Shown here: piece by piece, positions 41,093 to 50,643 of the stretch
How the letters are laid out: each line of letters opens with the position of its first letter
How positions within the stretch are numbered: position 1 is the first letter of the stretch
Source of the DNA: Zoogloeaceae bacterium
GTDB lineage: Bacteria > Pseudomonadota > Gammaproteobacteria > Burkholderiales > Rhodocyclaceae
DNA: 64,000 nt
Assembly (NCBI GenBank): GCA_016791005.1
Contig: JAEUNY010000057.1
Span: forward strand, 53,551 to 117,550
Reading direction: 5' to 3'
The notes under the pieces: model-generated
What the model was told of the DNA's origin: nothing
Seen by the model: the letters and a program-made list of their open reading frames with translations, nothing else
The model's database searches: none
Program-made: the position numbers and the translations under genes

Positions 41093-41452
41093 ATGATTAA
41101 CCTCTACGGCATCAAGAACTGCGAGACGATGAAGAAGGCCTTTGCCTGGCTGGACGAACACGGCCTGGCCTACACTTTTCACGACTACAAGAAAGCTGGA
41201 ATCGACGCCGCCACCCTGCGCAGCTGGGCCGAAAAGACTGACTGGAAAGGCCTCGTCAATACGCGGGGAACGACCTGGCGCAAGCTCCCCCTGGAGGAGC
41301 AGACCCTCGACACGCTGGATCAGGCCGTCGCGCTGATGATCGCCAGACCAAGCGTCATCCGGCGGCCAATCGTAGCGACTGCGGACGGTGGGCTGATCGT
41401 GGGGCTCGATCTGGCACGCTTCGAGACTCTCCTCACGGGGCCTCGGGAGTGA
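41093..41452 (+). CDS. ArsC/Spx-family reductase (YffB-like)
   Basis: 119 aa thioredoxin-fold protein. [20 protein letters not shown] has the single active-site Cys of YffB-type ArsC-like proteins. [16 protein letters not shown] and [10 protein letters not shown] provide the usual Arg-rich loop. These use glutathione rather than acting as true arsenate reductases in most cases. It starts 5 nt after tex and overlaps hslO by 4 nt. Confidence 0.9.
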   Translation: MINLYGIKNCETMKKAFAWLDEHGLAYTFHDYKKAGIDAATLRSWAEKTDWKGLVNTRGTTWRKLPLEEQTLDTLDQAVALMIARPSVIRRPIVATADGGLIVGLDLARFETLLTGPRE

Positions 41453-42303
41453 TCGACGGCGTTCAGCGTTTCCTTCTGGAAGACCTCGACATTCGAGGAG
41501 CGGTGGTCCGCCTTTCGGACGTGTGGCAGGCCCTCCTGCACAATCGGAATTATCCCGACGCAGTGGTCCGTCTGCTCGGACAGGCCAGCGCCGTGACCAC
41601 CATCATCGCCGCCAACCTCAAGCAGGCCGGGCGACTCACCCTGCAGCTTCAGGGGCACGGGCCGGTTCGCCTGCTGGTGGTCGATTGCAACTCGGACCTC
41701 AACCTCCGTGGCCATGTCCAAAGCGAGGGGGATCTGCCTTCCCTCGACGTCCCCACCCTGTTTGGCGACGGACAACTCCTCATGACCCTCGATTTCGCCG
41801 ATGGCGCCCAGCCCTTCCAGAGCTACGTGCCCATCGAGGGTGCCACGCTCGCCGAGGTATTCGAGCACTATCTGGCCCAGTCCGAACAAACGCCGGCCCG
41901 CTTGTGGCTGGCGGCCGACGGGCTGGGCGCGGCCGGCCTCTTTCTGCAAAAACTGCCGACCGCCGACGAGCGGGACCCGGATGGCTGGAACCGCATCCTG
42001 CGACTCGCCGAAACAGTGCGCGAAGCGGAATTGCTCGGCCTCCCCGCCGAGCGGCTCCTGACCCGCCTATTCCATCAGGAAACCGTTCGGATCTACCCGT
42101 CCCGAGCCGTTCACCACGACTGGCCCATGGATTGGGACAAGATCCGCGCGACCTTGCGCAGCCTCGGGCGGGCCGAGATCGACGCAATCCTGCGGGAACA
42201 AGGAGAAGTCGTGGTGCACGACGACCTCTCGAATCACACCTACCGCTTTGCTGCCGCAGAAATCGACGCGCTCTTCAGCGACCCCACCTCCCGCCTGCAT
42301 TAA
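41449..42303 (+). CDS. hslO: Hsp33-family chaperone lacking all zinc-binding cysteines
   Basis: 284 aa. Normal Hsp33 fold: [57 protein letters not shown] and the C-terminal [21 protein letters not shown]. The redox switch is missing. Where the family has CxC, this protein has DWPMDW (about residues 223-228), and where it has CxxC it has HDDLSN. The frame is intact across the region, and only one cysteine remains (VDCNS). Oxidation-dependent activation by zinc release is therefore not possible in the usual way. GTG start coupled to the ArsC-like gene (GTGA). Confidence 0.9.
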   Translation: MIDGVQRFLLEDLDIRGAVVRLSDVWQALLHNRNYPDAVVRLLGQASAVTTIIAANLKQAGRLTLQLQGHGPVRLLVVDCNSDLNLRGHVQSEGDLPSLDVPTLFGDGQLLMTLDFADGAQPFQSYVPIEGATLAEVFEHYLAQSEQTPARLWLAADGLGAAGLFLQKLPTADERDPDGWNRILRLAETVREAELLGLPAERLLTRLFHQETVRIYPSRAVHHDWPMDWDKIRATLRSLGRAEIDAILREQGEVVVHDDLSNHTYRFAAAEIDALFSDPTSRLH

Positions 42304-42378
42304 CAGCATGTAACCTCCCGATGTTGCTCCCCGGCGGGTGCATCAGTAGACTTGTATGCTTTTGAGGTCCCGCCGTTG

Positions 42379-43152
42379 ATGCCCTCCGTCCCTCCCCCTC
42401 CCAAGCTCGTCGAATTCCAGGGTGCGAACCTGGGCGTGCTGGTGGTCGTGATGCGCGGCACGGAGCCCGCCCCCTTGGCCGACGCACTCCACAAGATGAT
42501 GGGCGGAATGGGGGACTTCTTCAGTGGCGAGGCCGCGATCCTCGACTTCAGCCCGATCCCAAACCCGCCCGAGCGCATCGACTGGACCGGTGTCCTCAGC
42601 TTGTTCCGCCGCTACCGGCTTCAGCCCATCGGGGTGCGCGGCCTGCCGGCCGAGCTGGAAGCCAGTGCCCGGCAAGCGGGACTGGCCAGTCTGCCAGCCG
42701 GTGCCTTGTCGGGCGCCACCGCAGCGCCCATCCTGACCCCCGCCCCGGCAGCCCCGACCCCGCCTCCCCCCGCGGCACCGGAGCCGGAGCCCTCTGCGGC
42801 CGTCAAGACCATGGTGGTCGATCGCTACCTGAGAACGGGCCAGCAAATTTATGCCAAGGGCTGCGACCTGATCCTGGTTGGCGGCCTCAGCAATGGCGCC
42901 GAAGTCATCGCCGACGGAAACATCCACTGCTACGGACCGCTGCGGGGCCGCGCCATCGCCGGCGCCCAGGGCGACAGCCGGGCGCGCATTTTCAGCAGCA
43001 ATTTTGGCCCCGAGCTGGTGGCCATCGCCGGCGTTTTCCGCACCTTCGAAAAGGGCATCCCCGAGGCCGTGGCCGCCAAAGGGGCCCAGGTTCGCCTCAG
43101 TGGCAGCGCGGATCGGCAAAAACTGGACATTGACCCGCTTCAGCTCGACTGA
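42379..43152 (+). CDS. minC: Septum site-determining protein MinC
   Basis: 257 aa. The N-terminal domain (about 1-105) inhibits FtsZ assembly. A Pro/Ala-rich linker follows, then the C-terminal beta-helix (about 145-250) with LRTGQQIYAKGCDLILVG and DGNIHCYGPLRGRAIAG, which binds MinD. The ATG at 42379 is used; a TTG at 42352 in frame would add nine residues. First gene of minCDE. Confidence 0.93.
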   Translation: MPSVPPPPKLVEFQGANLGVLVVVMRGTEPAPLADALHKMMGGMGDFFSGEAAILDFSPIPNPPERIDWTGVLSLFRRYRLQPIGVRGLPAELEASARQAGLASLPAGALSGATAAPILTPAPAAPTPPPPAAPEPEPSAAVKTMVVDRYLRTGQQIYAKGCDLILVGGLSNGAEVIADGNIHCYGPLRGRAIAGAQGDSRARIFSSNFGPELVAIAGVFRTFEKGIPEAVAAKGAQVRLSGSADRQKLDIDPLQLD

Positions 43153-43193
43153 GGCTTGACTCGCATAACGTAACAATTGGGAAGGGAAAGCTC

Positions 43194-44009
43194 GTGACCC
43201 GAGTGATTGTCGTAACGTCCGGTAAGGGCGGCGTCGGAAAAACCACCACCAGCGCAGCCTTTGCCTCGGGCCTGGCCCTGCGGGGCTTCAAGACGGCGGT
43301 GATCGACTTCGACGTGGGCCTGCGCAACCTCGACCTCATCATGGGGTGCGAGCGCCGGGTGGTCTACGACCTCATCAACGTCGTCAATGGCGAGGCCAAG
43401 CTCAACCAGGCCCTCATCAAGGACAAACACTGCGAAAACCTCTTCGTGCTGCCCGCCTCCCAGACCCGGGACAAGGACGCCCTCACCGAGGAAGGCGTGG
43501 AAGCCGTGCTCAAGGAACTCGAGCACATGGCCTTCGACTACGTGGTGTGTGACTCGCCGGCGGGCATCGAGCGCGGGGCGGTGATGGCCCTGACCTTCGC
43601 CGACGAGGCGGTCGTCGTCACCAACCCCGAGGTCTCCTCCGTGCGGGATTCGGATCGCATCCTCGGCATACTGCAGTCCAAATCCCGCCGCGCGGTGGAT
43701 GGGCGCGATCCGGTGAAAGAGCACCTGCTCGTCACTCGATACTCCGCCAAGCGGGTCGATGAAGGCGAAATGCTCTCCTACAAGGACGTTCAGGAACTCC
43801 TGCGCATCCCCCTGATCGGCGTCATTCCCGAATCGGAGTCCGTGCTTCACGCCTCCAACCAGGGCCTGCCCGCGATTCACATCAAGGGCAGCGATGTCGC
43901 CGATGCTTACGCCGACGTGGTGGGCCGCTTTCTTGGCGAAACCCACGCACTGCGCTTTGTGAATTACGAGAAACCCGGGTTGCTGAAGCGTCTCTTCGGA
44001 GGGAAGTGA
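43194..44009 (+). CDS. minD: Septum site-determining ATPase MinD
   Basis: 271 aa. The deviant Walker A is [12 protein letters not shown] near residue 10, and the switch segments include [10 protein letters not shown] and [11 protein letters not shown]. The C-terminal amphipathic membrane-targeting helix is [15 protein letters not shown]-bound dimers recruit MinC to the membrane and oscillate with MinE. GTG start with GGGAAGGGA-like purine tract upstream. One nt separates its stop from minE. Confidence 0.97.
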   Translation: MTRVIVVTSGKGGVGKTTTSAAFASGLALRGFKTAVIDFDVGLRNLDLIMGCERRVVYDLINVVNGEAKLNQALIKDKHCENLFVLPASQTRDKDALTEEGVEAVLKELEHMAFDYVVCDSPAGIERGAVMALTFADEAVVVTNPEVSSVRDSDRILGILQSKSRRAVDGRDPVKEHLLVTRYSAKRVDEGEMLSYKDVQELLRIPLIGVIPESESVLHASNQGLPAIHIKGSDVADAYADVVGRFLGETHALRFVNYEKPGLLKRLFGGK

Positions 44010-44010
44010 C

Positions 44011-44274
44011 ATGTCCCTCCTCTCCCTGCTCTTCGGAACGAAGCAGAAGACCGCCTCGGTCGCCAAGGAACGCCTCCAACTCATCATCGCCCGGGAGCGC
44101 ACGGGTTCTGGCAGCGAGCCGGATTTTCTCGAGGCCCTACAAAAGGACCTCATTGATGTCATCTCGAAGTACGTCAACATCAACCCCGAGGACATCAAGG
44201 TTCAACTCGAGAAGCAAGGCAACCTGGAGGTTCTGGACGTGAACATCGTCCTCCCGGAAAAAGGCCGCCCCTGA
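44011..44274 (+). CDS. minE: Cell division topological specificity factor MinE
   Basis: 87 aa. N-terminal MSLLSLLFG is the membrane-targeting part, [14 protein letters not shown] the anti-MinCD helix, and the C-terminal half forms the dimeric beta domain. Complete and normal. Confidence 0.96.
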   Translation: MSLLSLLFGTKQKTASVAKERLQLIIARERTGSGSEPDFLEALQKDLIDVISKYVNINPEDIKVQLEKQGNLEVLDVNIVLPEKGRP

Positions 44275-44284
44275 CCCGCATCCT

Positions 44285-44369
44285 GCCCGGATGATGAAAT
44301 TGGTAGACATACCGGACTTAAAATCCGGAGCCGCAAGGCGTGCGGGTTCGACCCCCGCTCCGGGCACCA
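44285..44369 (+). tRNA. tRNA-Leu (anticodon TAA)
   Basis: 85 nt. Acceptor arms GCCCGGA (44285-44291) and TCCGGGC (44359-44365) pair fully, followed by A and an encoded CCA. The D-arm, a class II variable arm and the GGTTCGACCC T-arm are present. The anticodon loop CTTAAAA gives anticodon TAA, which reads the rare UUA codon. An integrase gene follows 185 bp downstream, so the 3' end is the likely attachment site. Confidence 0.97.
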
Positions 44370-44468
44370 TCAAGCAGTTCAAGGCAGTCTAAAGCAGGCC
44401 AGAAAGCCCAATAAATTCAAGGATTCCGGCCTTTTTCTTGTCCAGCACAGTGTGATGTAGTCCATTGA

Positions 44469-44543
44469 AATCTACCGGCAAATGCGGGTAGATTCGCGGG
44501 TAGGTCAGTTGCCATTGGCATCTGCCGGATAATCTACCCGCAC
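44469..44543. repeat. Four copies of an ATCTACC(C/G)GC motif upstream of the integrase
   Basis: Copies lie at about 44469-44480 (plus), 44483-44494 (minus), 44494-44505 (minus, one change) and 44531-44542 (plus). Mixed orientation between the tRNA 3' end and the integrase start is what arm-type integrase or excisionase sites look like. They may also let the integrase control its own promoter. Confidence 0.55.
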
Positions 44544-44553
44544 CGAGGACAAC

Positions 44554-45771
44554 ATGCTGACCGACAAGGAAATTCAGAGCGCCAAGCCCCGCGAGAAGGC
44601 CTACAAGCTGGCCGATGGTGATGGTCTGCACCTGGAGGTGTCCCCCGCTGGTGGGAAGCTCTGGCGGCTGCGCTACCGCTTTGGCGGCAAGGAGAAGATG
44701 CTGGCGCTGGGGAAGTACCCGGAAGTCCGGGGGCCAGAGGCACGCAAGCGGGCAGCGCAGGCCCGGCAAGGCATCGCCGACGGGCGAGACCCATCGGCCG
44801 AACGGCAGGCGGCCAAGGAGCACAAGCGCATTGCAGGAGACACCAGCTTCGAAGCGGTTGCCCGCGCCTGGATGGCGAAGGTGGCGCCGACCCTGGCCGA
44901 GACCACACGAGCGAAGCATCAAGCCTACCTTGAGGGCGACGTGTTCCCCTGGATCGGCAACCAGGCCATTGCCGATCTTGCCGCCTCCGACCTCGTTGCC
45001 GTCCTGCGGCGGATCGAAGGGCGTGGTGCGTTCGACATCGCACGGCGTGCCCACAACCTGTGCGGGCGAGTGTTCCGCTACGCGGTGGCCCATGGCTTGT
45101 GCGAGCGGGACCCTTCGCGAGACATTGAGCTGCGGGACATCCTGCACGCCCCTGCCACCCGCCACCATGCCAGCGTCACCGACCCCAAGGAGGCGGGGGG
45201 CTTGCTCAGAGCCATCGAGGGCTTCACGGGCGCCTTCACCACGCTGTGCGCCCTGCGCCTGGCCCCGCTGGTCTTCGTGAGGCCCGGCGAGTTACGCCAC
45301 GCGGAGTGGTCCGAGATCGACCTCGACAAGGCCGAATGGCGGATCCCCGCCGGCAAGATGAAGATGGGCGAGCAGCACATCGTCCCACTGTCCCGCCAAG
45401 CCATCGCCATCCTGCGGGAGATCCAGACTGTGACCGGCTCGGGGCGCTACGTCTTCCCTGGCGAGCGCACCCGCAGCCGCCCGATGAGCGAGAACACGGT
45501 CAATGCCGCCCTGCGCCGCTTGGGCTATTCCAAGGAGGAGATGACCGGGCATGGCTTCCGTTCGATGGCATCGACGTTGCTGCACGAGCAGGGCTACCCC
45601 CACGCCGTCATCGAGCGCCAGCTTGCCCACGGGGAGCGCAACAAGGTGGCGGCGGCCTACAACTTCGCGGAACACCTGGTCGAGCGTCGGGCCATGATGC
45701 AGGAGTGGGCCGACTACCTTGACCGATTGAAGGCTGGCGCCGAGGTGATACCCATACCACGTACAGCCTGA
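44554..45771 (+). CDS. int: P4-type tyrosine integrase
   Basis: 405 aa. N-terminal DUF4102-type domain (LTDKEIQSAKPREKAYKL), SAM-like core-binding domain, then the catalytic domain. The catalytic set is complete: Arg243 (VRPGELRHAEW), His333 and Arg336 (GHGFRSMASTLL), His359 (AHGERNK) and nucleophile Tyr369 (AAYN). P4-type integrases commonly use tRNA 3' ends, in line with the adjacent tRNA-Leu. Confidence 0.96.
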   Translation: MLTDKEIQSAKPREKAYKLADGDGLHLEVSPAGGKLWRLRYRFGGKEKMLALGKYPEVRGPEARKRAAQARQGIADGRDPSAERQAAKEHKRIAGDTSFEAVARAWMAKVAPTLAETTRAKHQAYLEGDVFPWIGNQAIADLAASDLVAVLRRIEGRGAFDIARRAHNLCGRVFRYAVAHGLCERDPSRDIELRDILHAPATRHHASVTDPKEAGGLLRAIEGFTGAFTTLCALRLAPLVFVRPGELRHAEWSEIDLDKAEWRIPAGKMKMGEQHIVPLSRQAIAILREIQTVTGSGRYVFPGERTRSRPMSENTVNAALRRLGYSKEEMTGHGFRSMASTLLHEQGYPHAVIERQLAHGERNKVAAAYNFAEHLVERRAMMQEWADYLDRLKAGAEVIPIPRTA

Positions 45772-46047
45772 CCAGGTCAGCGATGCCATAGGCGATTTTT
45801 TCGGCCAACACGTTGCATTCGAGTCCAGGCCTGTCTAGACTGAATCGCAATGTTGCCGTGTGGAGAACGCCCTAACATCGGGCGGAGGAGCGGTAGGCTG
45901 CTGAGAGGCAGTCCAGTCCAGAGGCGTGCCATCCCCCCAGCCTTCCCGGAAGGAGGCGCCTTGGGAGTTCTGACAGAGCGAGAGCCCGGCTTGGCGCAAT
46001 TCCAGGTGGACAAGGGTGGGAAGGTTCCTTCATCAGGAGCCTTTGTC

Positions 46048-46308
46048 ATGCCTGCACCGTCCGCAACCCTCCCCGAAACCGGCTTCCTCCGACTGTCACA
46101 CATCCTCGGCGATCCGAAGACCGACCCCCCTACACCCGCCATCCTTCCTATCTCGCGAGCCTCTTGGTGGGCGGGAATCAAGGCCGGTCGATACCCTAAA
46201 GGCGTGAAGCTCGGCCAGCGCTCGATTGCCTGGCGGGTAGAAGACATCCGCGCCCTGATCGATCGCCTCGCCGCTGGTAAAGCGGCCACCGAACAACACC
46301 CTGAATAA
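46048..46308 (+). CDS. AlpA-family helix-turn-helix regulator
   Basis: 86 aa. PETGFLRLSHILGDP, ISRASWWAGIKAGRYP and WRVEDIRALIDRL form the AlpA/MerR-like winged helix found next to P4-type integrases, where it acts as excisionase or activator. The ATG at 46048 has AGGAG about 9 nt upstream; the longer open frame from 45850 shows no homology. Confidence 0.85.
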   Translation: MPAPSATLPETGFLRLSHILGDPKTDPPTPAILPISRASWWAGIKAGRYPKGVKLGQRSIAWRVEDIRALIDRLAAGKAATEQHPE

Positions 46309-46420
46309 CAACGCCCCACCGGGAGGAAACCGGTGAGGCGCGAGGTGATGCTGGCGATCTGTACGCCGGCAATTGTATCGCGTTCGGCCGCGTTTCTTCC
46401 GGTGGGCTGGAGGAACGAGT

Positions 46421-47176
46421 ATGAGCAAACGTAAAACATCCGGCGCGGTCGGGGTCTCTTTTGGAAACCCGCCAAAACGCGCGCTGTTTCTTGGCGTCCA
46501 TGCGGAGGGGCGCTTCACCGATCCCTTTGATATCGACCCGGAACGCGAATTCGGGATCCGTCGCCTTCGCGATGACGGGTCGATGGACCCCGTGGCCCGG
46601 TGCACACACGTGCTCCGCCGCCGCATCCTGACTCCCTACGATTCGTCGATCGCCATAGCTGAGGCTCGCCTCATCGATGGCGAGGGCGTGCTCGATGCTT
46701 ATCGTGACGATGAGAGCGCTCTGAGGGATCTGTGGGTGGCCGAATGCGAGCCGAGAGAAGAGTCGGACAGCCTGTTCGTGACTGTCCATACGAAGCCCCC
46801 TGAACCGCTTATGTACCCAATGGATGCGGTGGGTGATGCGATTAATGGTTTATTGAGCACATCTGGGTTCGCGGGGGCTAGAGACGCCTTCTGGTACGAG
46901 CCGCCCGTACCCAACACCCTGATGTTGGGATTCTCTCGGAACATCAAAACCCCATGGGGGGGCGCCGACCGGAAGTGGTTCGACGAGCACCCTGACTGTA
47001 CTTGGAGAATCCGCCCAGTCATCGACGGAGAGGAAGTCACTTTCCCGCCGGGAGTGGGCAAGCCCATGCTTTTGGTGGTCGAGTGGGACAGGTGGGCGCG
47101 AGTGAGAACGGTCCGTCCCATCTTTGGCCCCAAAGATCTCTGCGCAGTCAAAGTGGCGAAGAGGGGAAGGCCATGA
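46421..47176 (+). CDS. Hypothetical protein of the integrated element
   Basis: 251 aa, not recognised. The ATG at 46421 is preceded by GGAGG at about 46409. The protein is mostly soluble and charged. FGIRRLRDDGSMDPVARC in the N-terminal third and a basic C-terminus (VKVAKRGRP) are the only features of note. Its stop overlaps the helicase gene start by 4 nt (ATGA), so both are translated together, and a replication-related job is plausible but unproven. Confidence 0.75.
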   Translation: MSKRKTSGAVGVSFGNPPKRALFLGVHAEGRFTDPFDIDPEREFGIRRLRDDGSMDPVARCTHVLRRRILTPYDSSIAIAEARLIDGEGVLDAYRDDESALRDLWVAECEPREESDSLFVTVHTKPPEPLMYPMDAVGDAINGLLSTSGFAGARDAFWYEPPVPNTLMLGFSRNIKTPWGGADRKWFDEHPDCTWRIRPVIDGEEVTFPPGVGKPMLLVVEWDRWARVRTVRPIFGPKDLCAVKVAKRGRP

Positions 47177-50100
47177 ACGCGCCCCTCGACCCCAGCGTGA
47201 TGGGCGGCGACATGCCCCTCCACAATGCCCCTGGAAGGCCTTCAGAAGGCCCTACAGCGGCTTTGGAGGCTACCGGCGGCCTTCAGGACGTCGGAGGGCG
47301 ACGAGAGGCCGCCCGAGCCACCCTCACTATCGTGCGTGCCCGCGCCGGTTCCCGCTACAGGAAGGGGTACCGGCACGACGAGAATAAGCAGGAACTCGCC
47401 AAGGTAAGCCCTCACCCGCCCGGAAAGGGCAACGCGCATCAAGTCTCGATGACGATGCGTGCTTTGTTCGACTTCCTGAGCGCGCCGCCCGAGGACGACT
47501 TCGCTTGGCTCATGGGTGGGGTAGCCGACAAGCCGGTGGTGAAGTTCAGTCCCAGCGGGGATACCCGCCGGAGCGCCCAGGATTTCCCCTGGCCCGAGGG
47601 CACCGCGCTACTCACCATCGATAGCGACGCGCTCGACGAGTGCGGCATCTCGACGCTCGATGGTCTGGCGGACGCGTTCGAGAAAATTGGGCTCACCAGC
47701 GAACTCACCATGACGACTTCCGCTTCGTCCAACCTGACCTGGCCGGGCGGTTCGCGGGGCCTGAAAGGGGCTCATACCTTCACCTTCATCGACCGGGGGA
47801 CGGAGATTTCCCGGGTGCTAGAGGCCTTGCATGTGAGGGCCTGCCTCGCCGGGTATGGGCGCATCCTCATCGCGTCCAACGGGGTGATGCACGTGCGGTC
47901 CATCATCGACATGGCCTTGAAGGTGTCTTGCCAGCCGATCTACGAGTTCGGCGCCGTGGTGAAGCCTCCCGTCAAGCAGGATCGCGTGGTGAAGTACTTC
48001 CCGCCTGTGGAGGGGTCTTCCGCCGTCCTGGAGGCAGACTCCATCCCGCCGCTGACGGAGGAGGAAATTGCCCAATTCGCCGAGTGGGAGAGAGAAGAGA
48101 AGGCCAAGCTCCAGGGCGAAGCCGATGGTTTTCGGGAGAGATGGCTGGATGGTCGTGTTGCCCACCTGTCCGAGGCGGAGCGGCCTGCCGCCCGGCAGCG
48201 CCTCCTGGCTGGCCTGGAGAAGGAACACCGGGACCTGCCACCCTGGTACGAGATCACACTCAAGAATGGCTCTACGATGACCGCGGATGCCCTTCTGACG
48301 GCGATCCGGGACAACCCCGGCAAGTGGCACGGGAAGACGCTGCCCGACCCCTGGGAGCCCGATTACCGGGACGGTGCATGCTGTGCCACGATCGTCTGCA
48401 AGGACCAGAGGGACGGCAAGCCCAAGATCCTCTCGATGGCTCATGGCGTGTCGGTCGTCTATCACCTGGAGCCGAGGAAGGAGGCGCGTGCCTGCTCGCC
48501 AGACGACTTCGAGGTGTTGGGTGATGCCGGTCCCGAGGCTGGAGGCCAGGCGACCATCCGCCGCCCGGCCGGGGCATTTCCTGAGTCGGTCACGGTCGAT
48601 GAGGCGGGCGGGAAGACCCATCGAAGACCCGAGAATCTGGCTGACGAGGCGCTGCAAATCCTCAACGAGATTGCAGATGCCACCATGGTGGGGTACAGCC
48701 CCGAGGGTGAGGAGGCCAGAAGCCTTGTCCGCAGGTCGCTCGATCTTGCAGACGCGCCCTCACGGATTTACGCGCAGGCCTACCTCCACCAGACATGGGG
48801 CATTCCGATTGAGAAGGTCCGTGAGTTGGTCCGTGAGTTGGTGAAAGGGAAGACGCCTGTCGTCCGTGCAAGCAACGAGCCAAGGCAGGGTAACAGCCCC
48901 CTTGATCGCTTGCTGCGCGAAGCCGCTTTGGCCAAAACAGGGTCAGGCGTCGGTGTGCTGCGCACGAGCGGGAAGGGCGATGAGGGCTTGGACCTGATGA
49001 GTGTCACGGCGGCCCGTAGCTTCTACGCAAACTGGAGGGATGGGGAGGAGAGTGGTGATGTGGATGAGGGCGGTGGTTCAGTTTTCGATAGATGGCTACG
49101 TCACTCGCGACGCAAAACGTACGACGGCATCGAGTTCGCCCCGGGCGGAGGAAGAGAAGGCTACTACAACCTTTGGCGAGGCTTTGCGGTCGAGCCAAAG
49201 GAGGGGGACGTCTCGCTCTACCTGGAATTCGTTCTGGAGGTAATCTGTTCCGGCGACGAGGAGCGTTGCGAGTGGTTGTTGAACTGGATGGCGGATGTTG
49301 TGCAGAACCCAAGCCGCAAGCCCGGGACTGCCGTCGTCCTTCGAGGTGGAGAGGGCATCGGCAAGAACGTGTTCGTTGAACAGTTCGGCAAGCTGTTTGG
49401 CCCTGCTTTCCAGAAGGTGTCCCGGATGGAGCAGCTTGTCGGGAAGTTCAACAAACATCTGGCGGGCTGCCTCCTCATTTTTGCCAATGAGGCAGTGTGG
49501 GGTGGCGACCGCTCCAAGGAAGGAGCCCTCAAAGACCTCATCACCGAGGGCAAACAGCGGATCGAGCCGAAGGGGCTTGACTCCTTCGAAATAAATGACT
49601 TCAGCCGCTTCATCTTCGCCAGCAACGAAAGTTGGGCAGTCCCGGCTGGCCCAGATGCGCGGAGGTTTTTCGCGCTAGATGTCAACCCTCAGCGCAGAGG
49701 TGACCAGGCCTTCTTCGCCGCGCTCGTCGAGCAGATGGAAAACGGCGGGCATGCCGCACTCCTGTACCACCTGTTGAGGCGGGATCTCTCGGGATTCAAC
49801 CCTCGCCAGGCCCCGGCGACCGAAGCGCTGTTGGACTTGAAAATGCGCAGGCTCGAAGCCCACGAAAGCTGGTGGCACCAAATGCTCAAAGACGGTGACA
49901 ACGGGGTTTTTGATGGCTTTGCTCCTGCCGCCAACGACGAATCGGGCGGAGGTTCGTGGGGTAGTGCTGTCCCCGTCGAACAGCTCTACGCCGCGTATCT
50001 GGAACACACGCAAACCCTTCGCGAGCTGCGCCCCTTGACCAAGGAACTGTTGGCGAAAGAACTCCGCAAGATGGTTCCAGGTGTGGTTCGTTCGAGGCGC

Positions 50101-50202
50101 CGCCGGGAAGGGAATCGGGAGTGGTTCTATGAGTTCCCAGCGCTAGACGTGTGTCGTCGGGATTGGGAATCGTACGTCGGTCAGCCAGAGAAGTGGGAAT
50201 AG
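47173..50202 (+). CDS. Large D5/VapE-type (DUF5906) superfamily 3 helicase, replication protein of the element
   Basis: 1009 aa. The C-terminal half holds the motor: Walker A GGEGIGKN (Lys731), LLIFANEAVWGG (Walker B region) and FIFASNESWAVP (sensor/motif C), followed by DARRFFALDVN. The part before it, NLWRGFAVEPKEGD, is typical of DUF5906 proteins. The N-terminal 450 residues show no primase motif that I can name. VapE/D5 proteins replicate satellites and some phages. The iteron-like repeats just downstream could be its origin. Codon use looks less GC-biased than in neighbouring core genes. Confidence 0.85.
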   Translation: MNAPLDPSVMGGDMPLHNAPGRPSEGPTAALEATGGLQDVGGRREAARATLTIVRARAGSRYRKGYRHDENKQELAKVSPHPPGKGNAHQVSMTMRALFDFLSAPPEDDFAWLMGGVADKPVVKFSPSGDTRRSAQDFPWPEGTALLTIDSDALDECGISTLDGLADAFEKIGLTSELTMTTSASSNLTWPGGSRGLKGAHTFTFIDRGTEISRVLEALHVRACLAGYGRILIASNGVMHVRSIIDMALKVSCQPIYEFGAVVKPPVKQDRVVKYFPPVEGSSAVLEADSIPPLTEEEIAQFAEWEREEKAKLQGEADGFRERWLDGRVAHLSEAERPAARQRLLAGLEKEHRDLPPWYEITLKNGSTMTADALLTAIRDNPGKWHGKTLPDPWEPDYRDGACCATIVCKDQRDGKPKILSMAHGVSVVYHLEPRKEARACSPDDFEVLGDAGPEAGGQATIRRPAGAFPESVTVDEAGGKTHRRPENLADEALQILNEIADATMVGYSPEGEEARSLVRRSLDLADAPSRIYAQAYLHQTWGIPIEKVRELVRELVKGKTPVVRASNEPRQGNSPLDRLLREAALAKTGSGVGVLRTSGKGDEGLDLMSVTAARSFYANWRDGEESGDVDEGGGSVFDRWLRHSRRKTYDGIEFAPGGGREGYYNLWRGFAVEPKEGDVSLYLEFVLEVICSGDEERCEWLLNWMADVVQNPSRKPGTAVVLRGGEGIGKNVFVEQFGKLFGPAFQKVSRMEQLVGKFNKHLAGCLLIFANEAVWGGDRSKEGALKDLITEGKQRIEPKGLDSFEINDFSRFIFASNESWAVPAGPDARRFFALDVNPQRRGDQAFFAALVEQMENGGHAALLYHLLRRDLSGFNPRQAPATEALLDLKMRRLEAHESWWHQMLKDGDNGVFDGFAPAANDESGGGSWGSAVPVEQLYAAYLEHTQTLRELRPLTKELLAKELRKMVPGVVRSRRRREGNREWFYEFPALDVCRRDWESYVGQPEKWE

Positions 50203-50270
50203 CCGCTCGTGCCGAGAAAGGGTTCGGGCGATGTCCACGGTGGGCAGAGTTGTGGCCGCCCAAACCTGCG

Positions 50271-50498
50271 CACTATGGACGGCTGAAACCCGCGCCAATG
50301 CTAGGTTTCGTCGCGATGTCCATAGTGTCCATAGTGGCCCGGGGTGGAAAATTACCAAACACCTGCGACCTGCGCCTGCGCGCGCGTCCGTGCGCATGCA
50401 GGCACGCACATGCGTATACGCCGATTCAATATTCACTATGGACACTATGGACACTATGGACATTCCAGTATTCATAAGGGTTTCAGCCGTCCACAGTG
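50271..50498. repeat. Cluster of 9-bp CACTATGGA iterons, candidate replication origin
   Basis: The 441-bp gap 50203-50643 has exact copies of CACTATGGAC at 50271-50280, and three head to tail at 50434-50461 (period 9). Two more lie in reverse at 50318-50336. A one-change reverse copy is at 50489-50498, and a degenerate one near 50231. An alternating purine-pyrimidine tract (about 50378-50420) separates the two groups. Repeats next to a helicase gene suggest an origin or a copy-control region. Confidence 0.6.
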
Positions 50499-50643
50499 CC
50501 GATCGGACACCCGGACCACTGTGGCCAGAACGTGCAAAAAATCGCATTCAGGCCCCGATGCAAGGAATTACACGCCTGCGCGGCGGCATCTCCGCTCCAT
50601 CTGTCGGGGGGCAGCCTCCAAATCACACCCATCGGAGACAGCG

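Noticed and set aside
46317..46335. Small hairpin CACCGG-N7-CCGGTG after the AlpA-like gene
   Set aside because: Only six pairs with no T-run. It could be an RNA element or chance, so it is not called as a feature.
50344..50643. N-terminal extension of the HGG-motif protein
   Set aside because: It translates the iteron repeats into HYGHYGHYGH-like peptide. The conserved protein starts at 50644.
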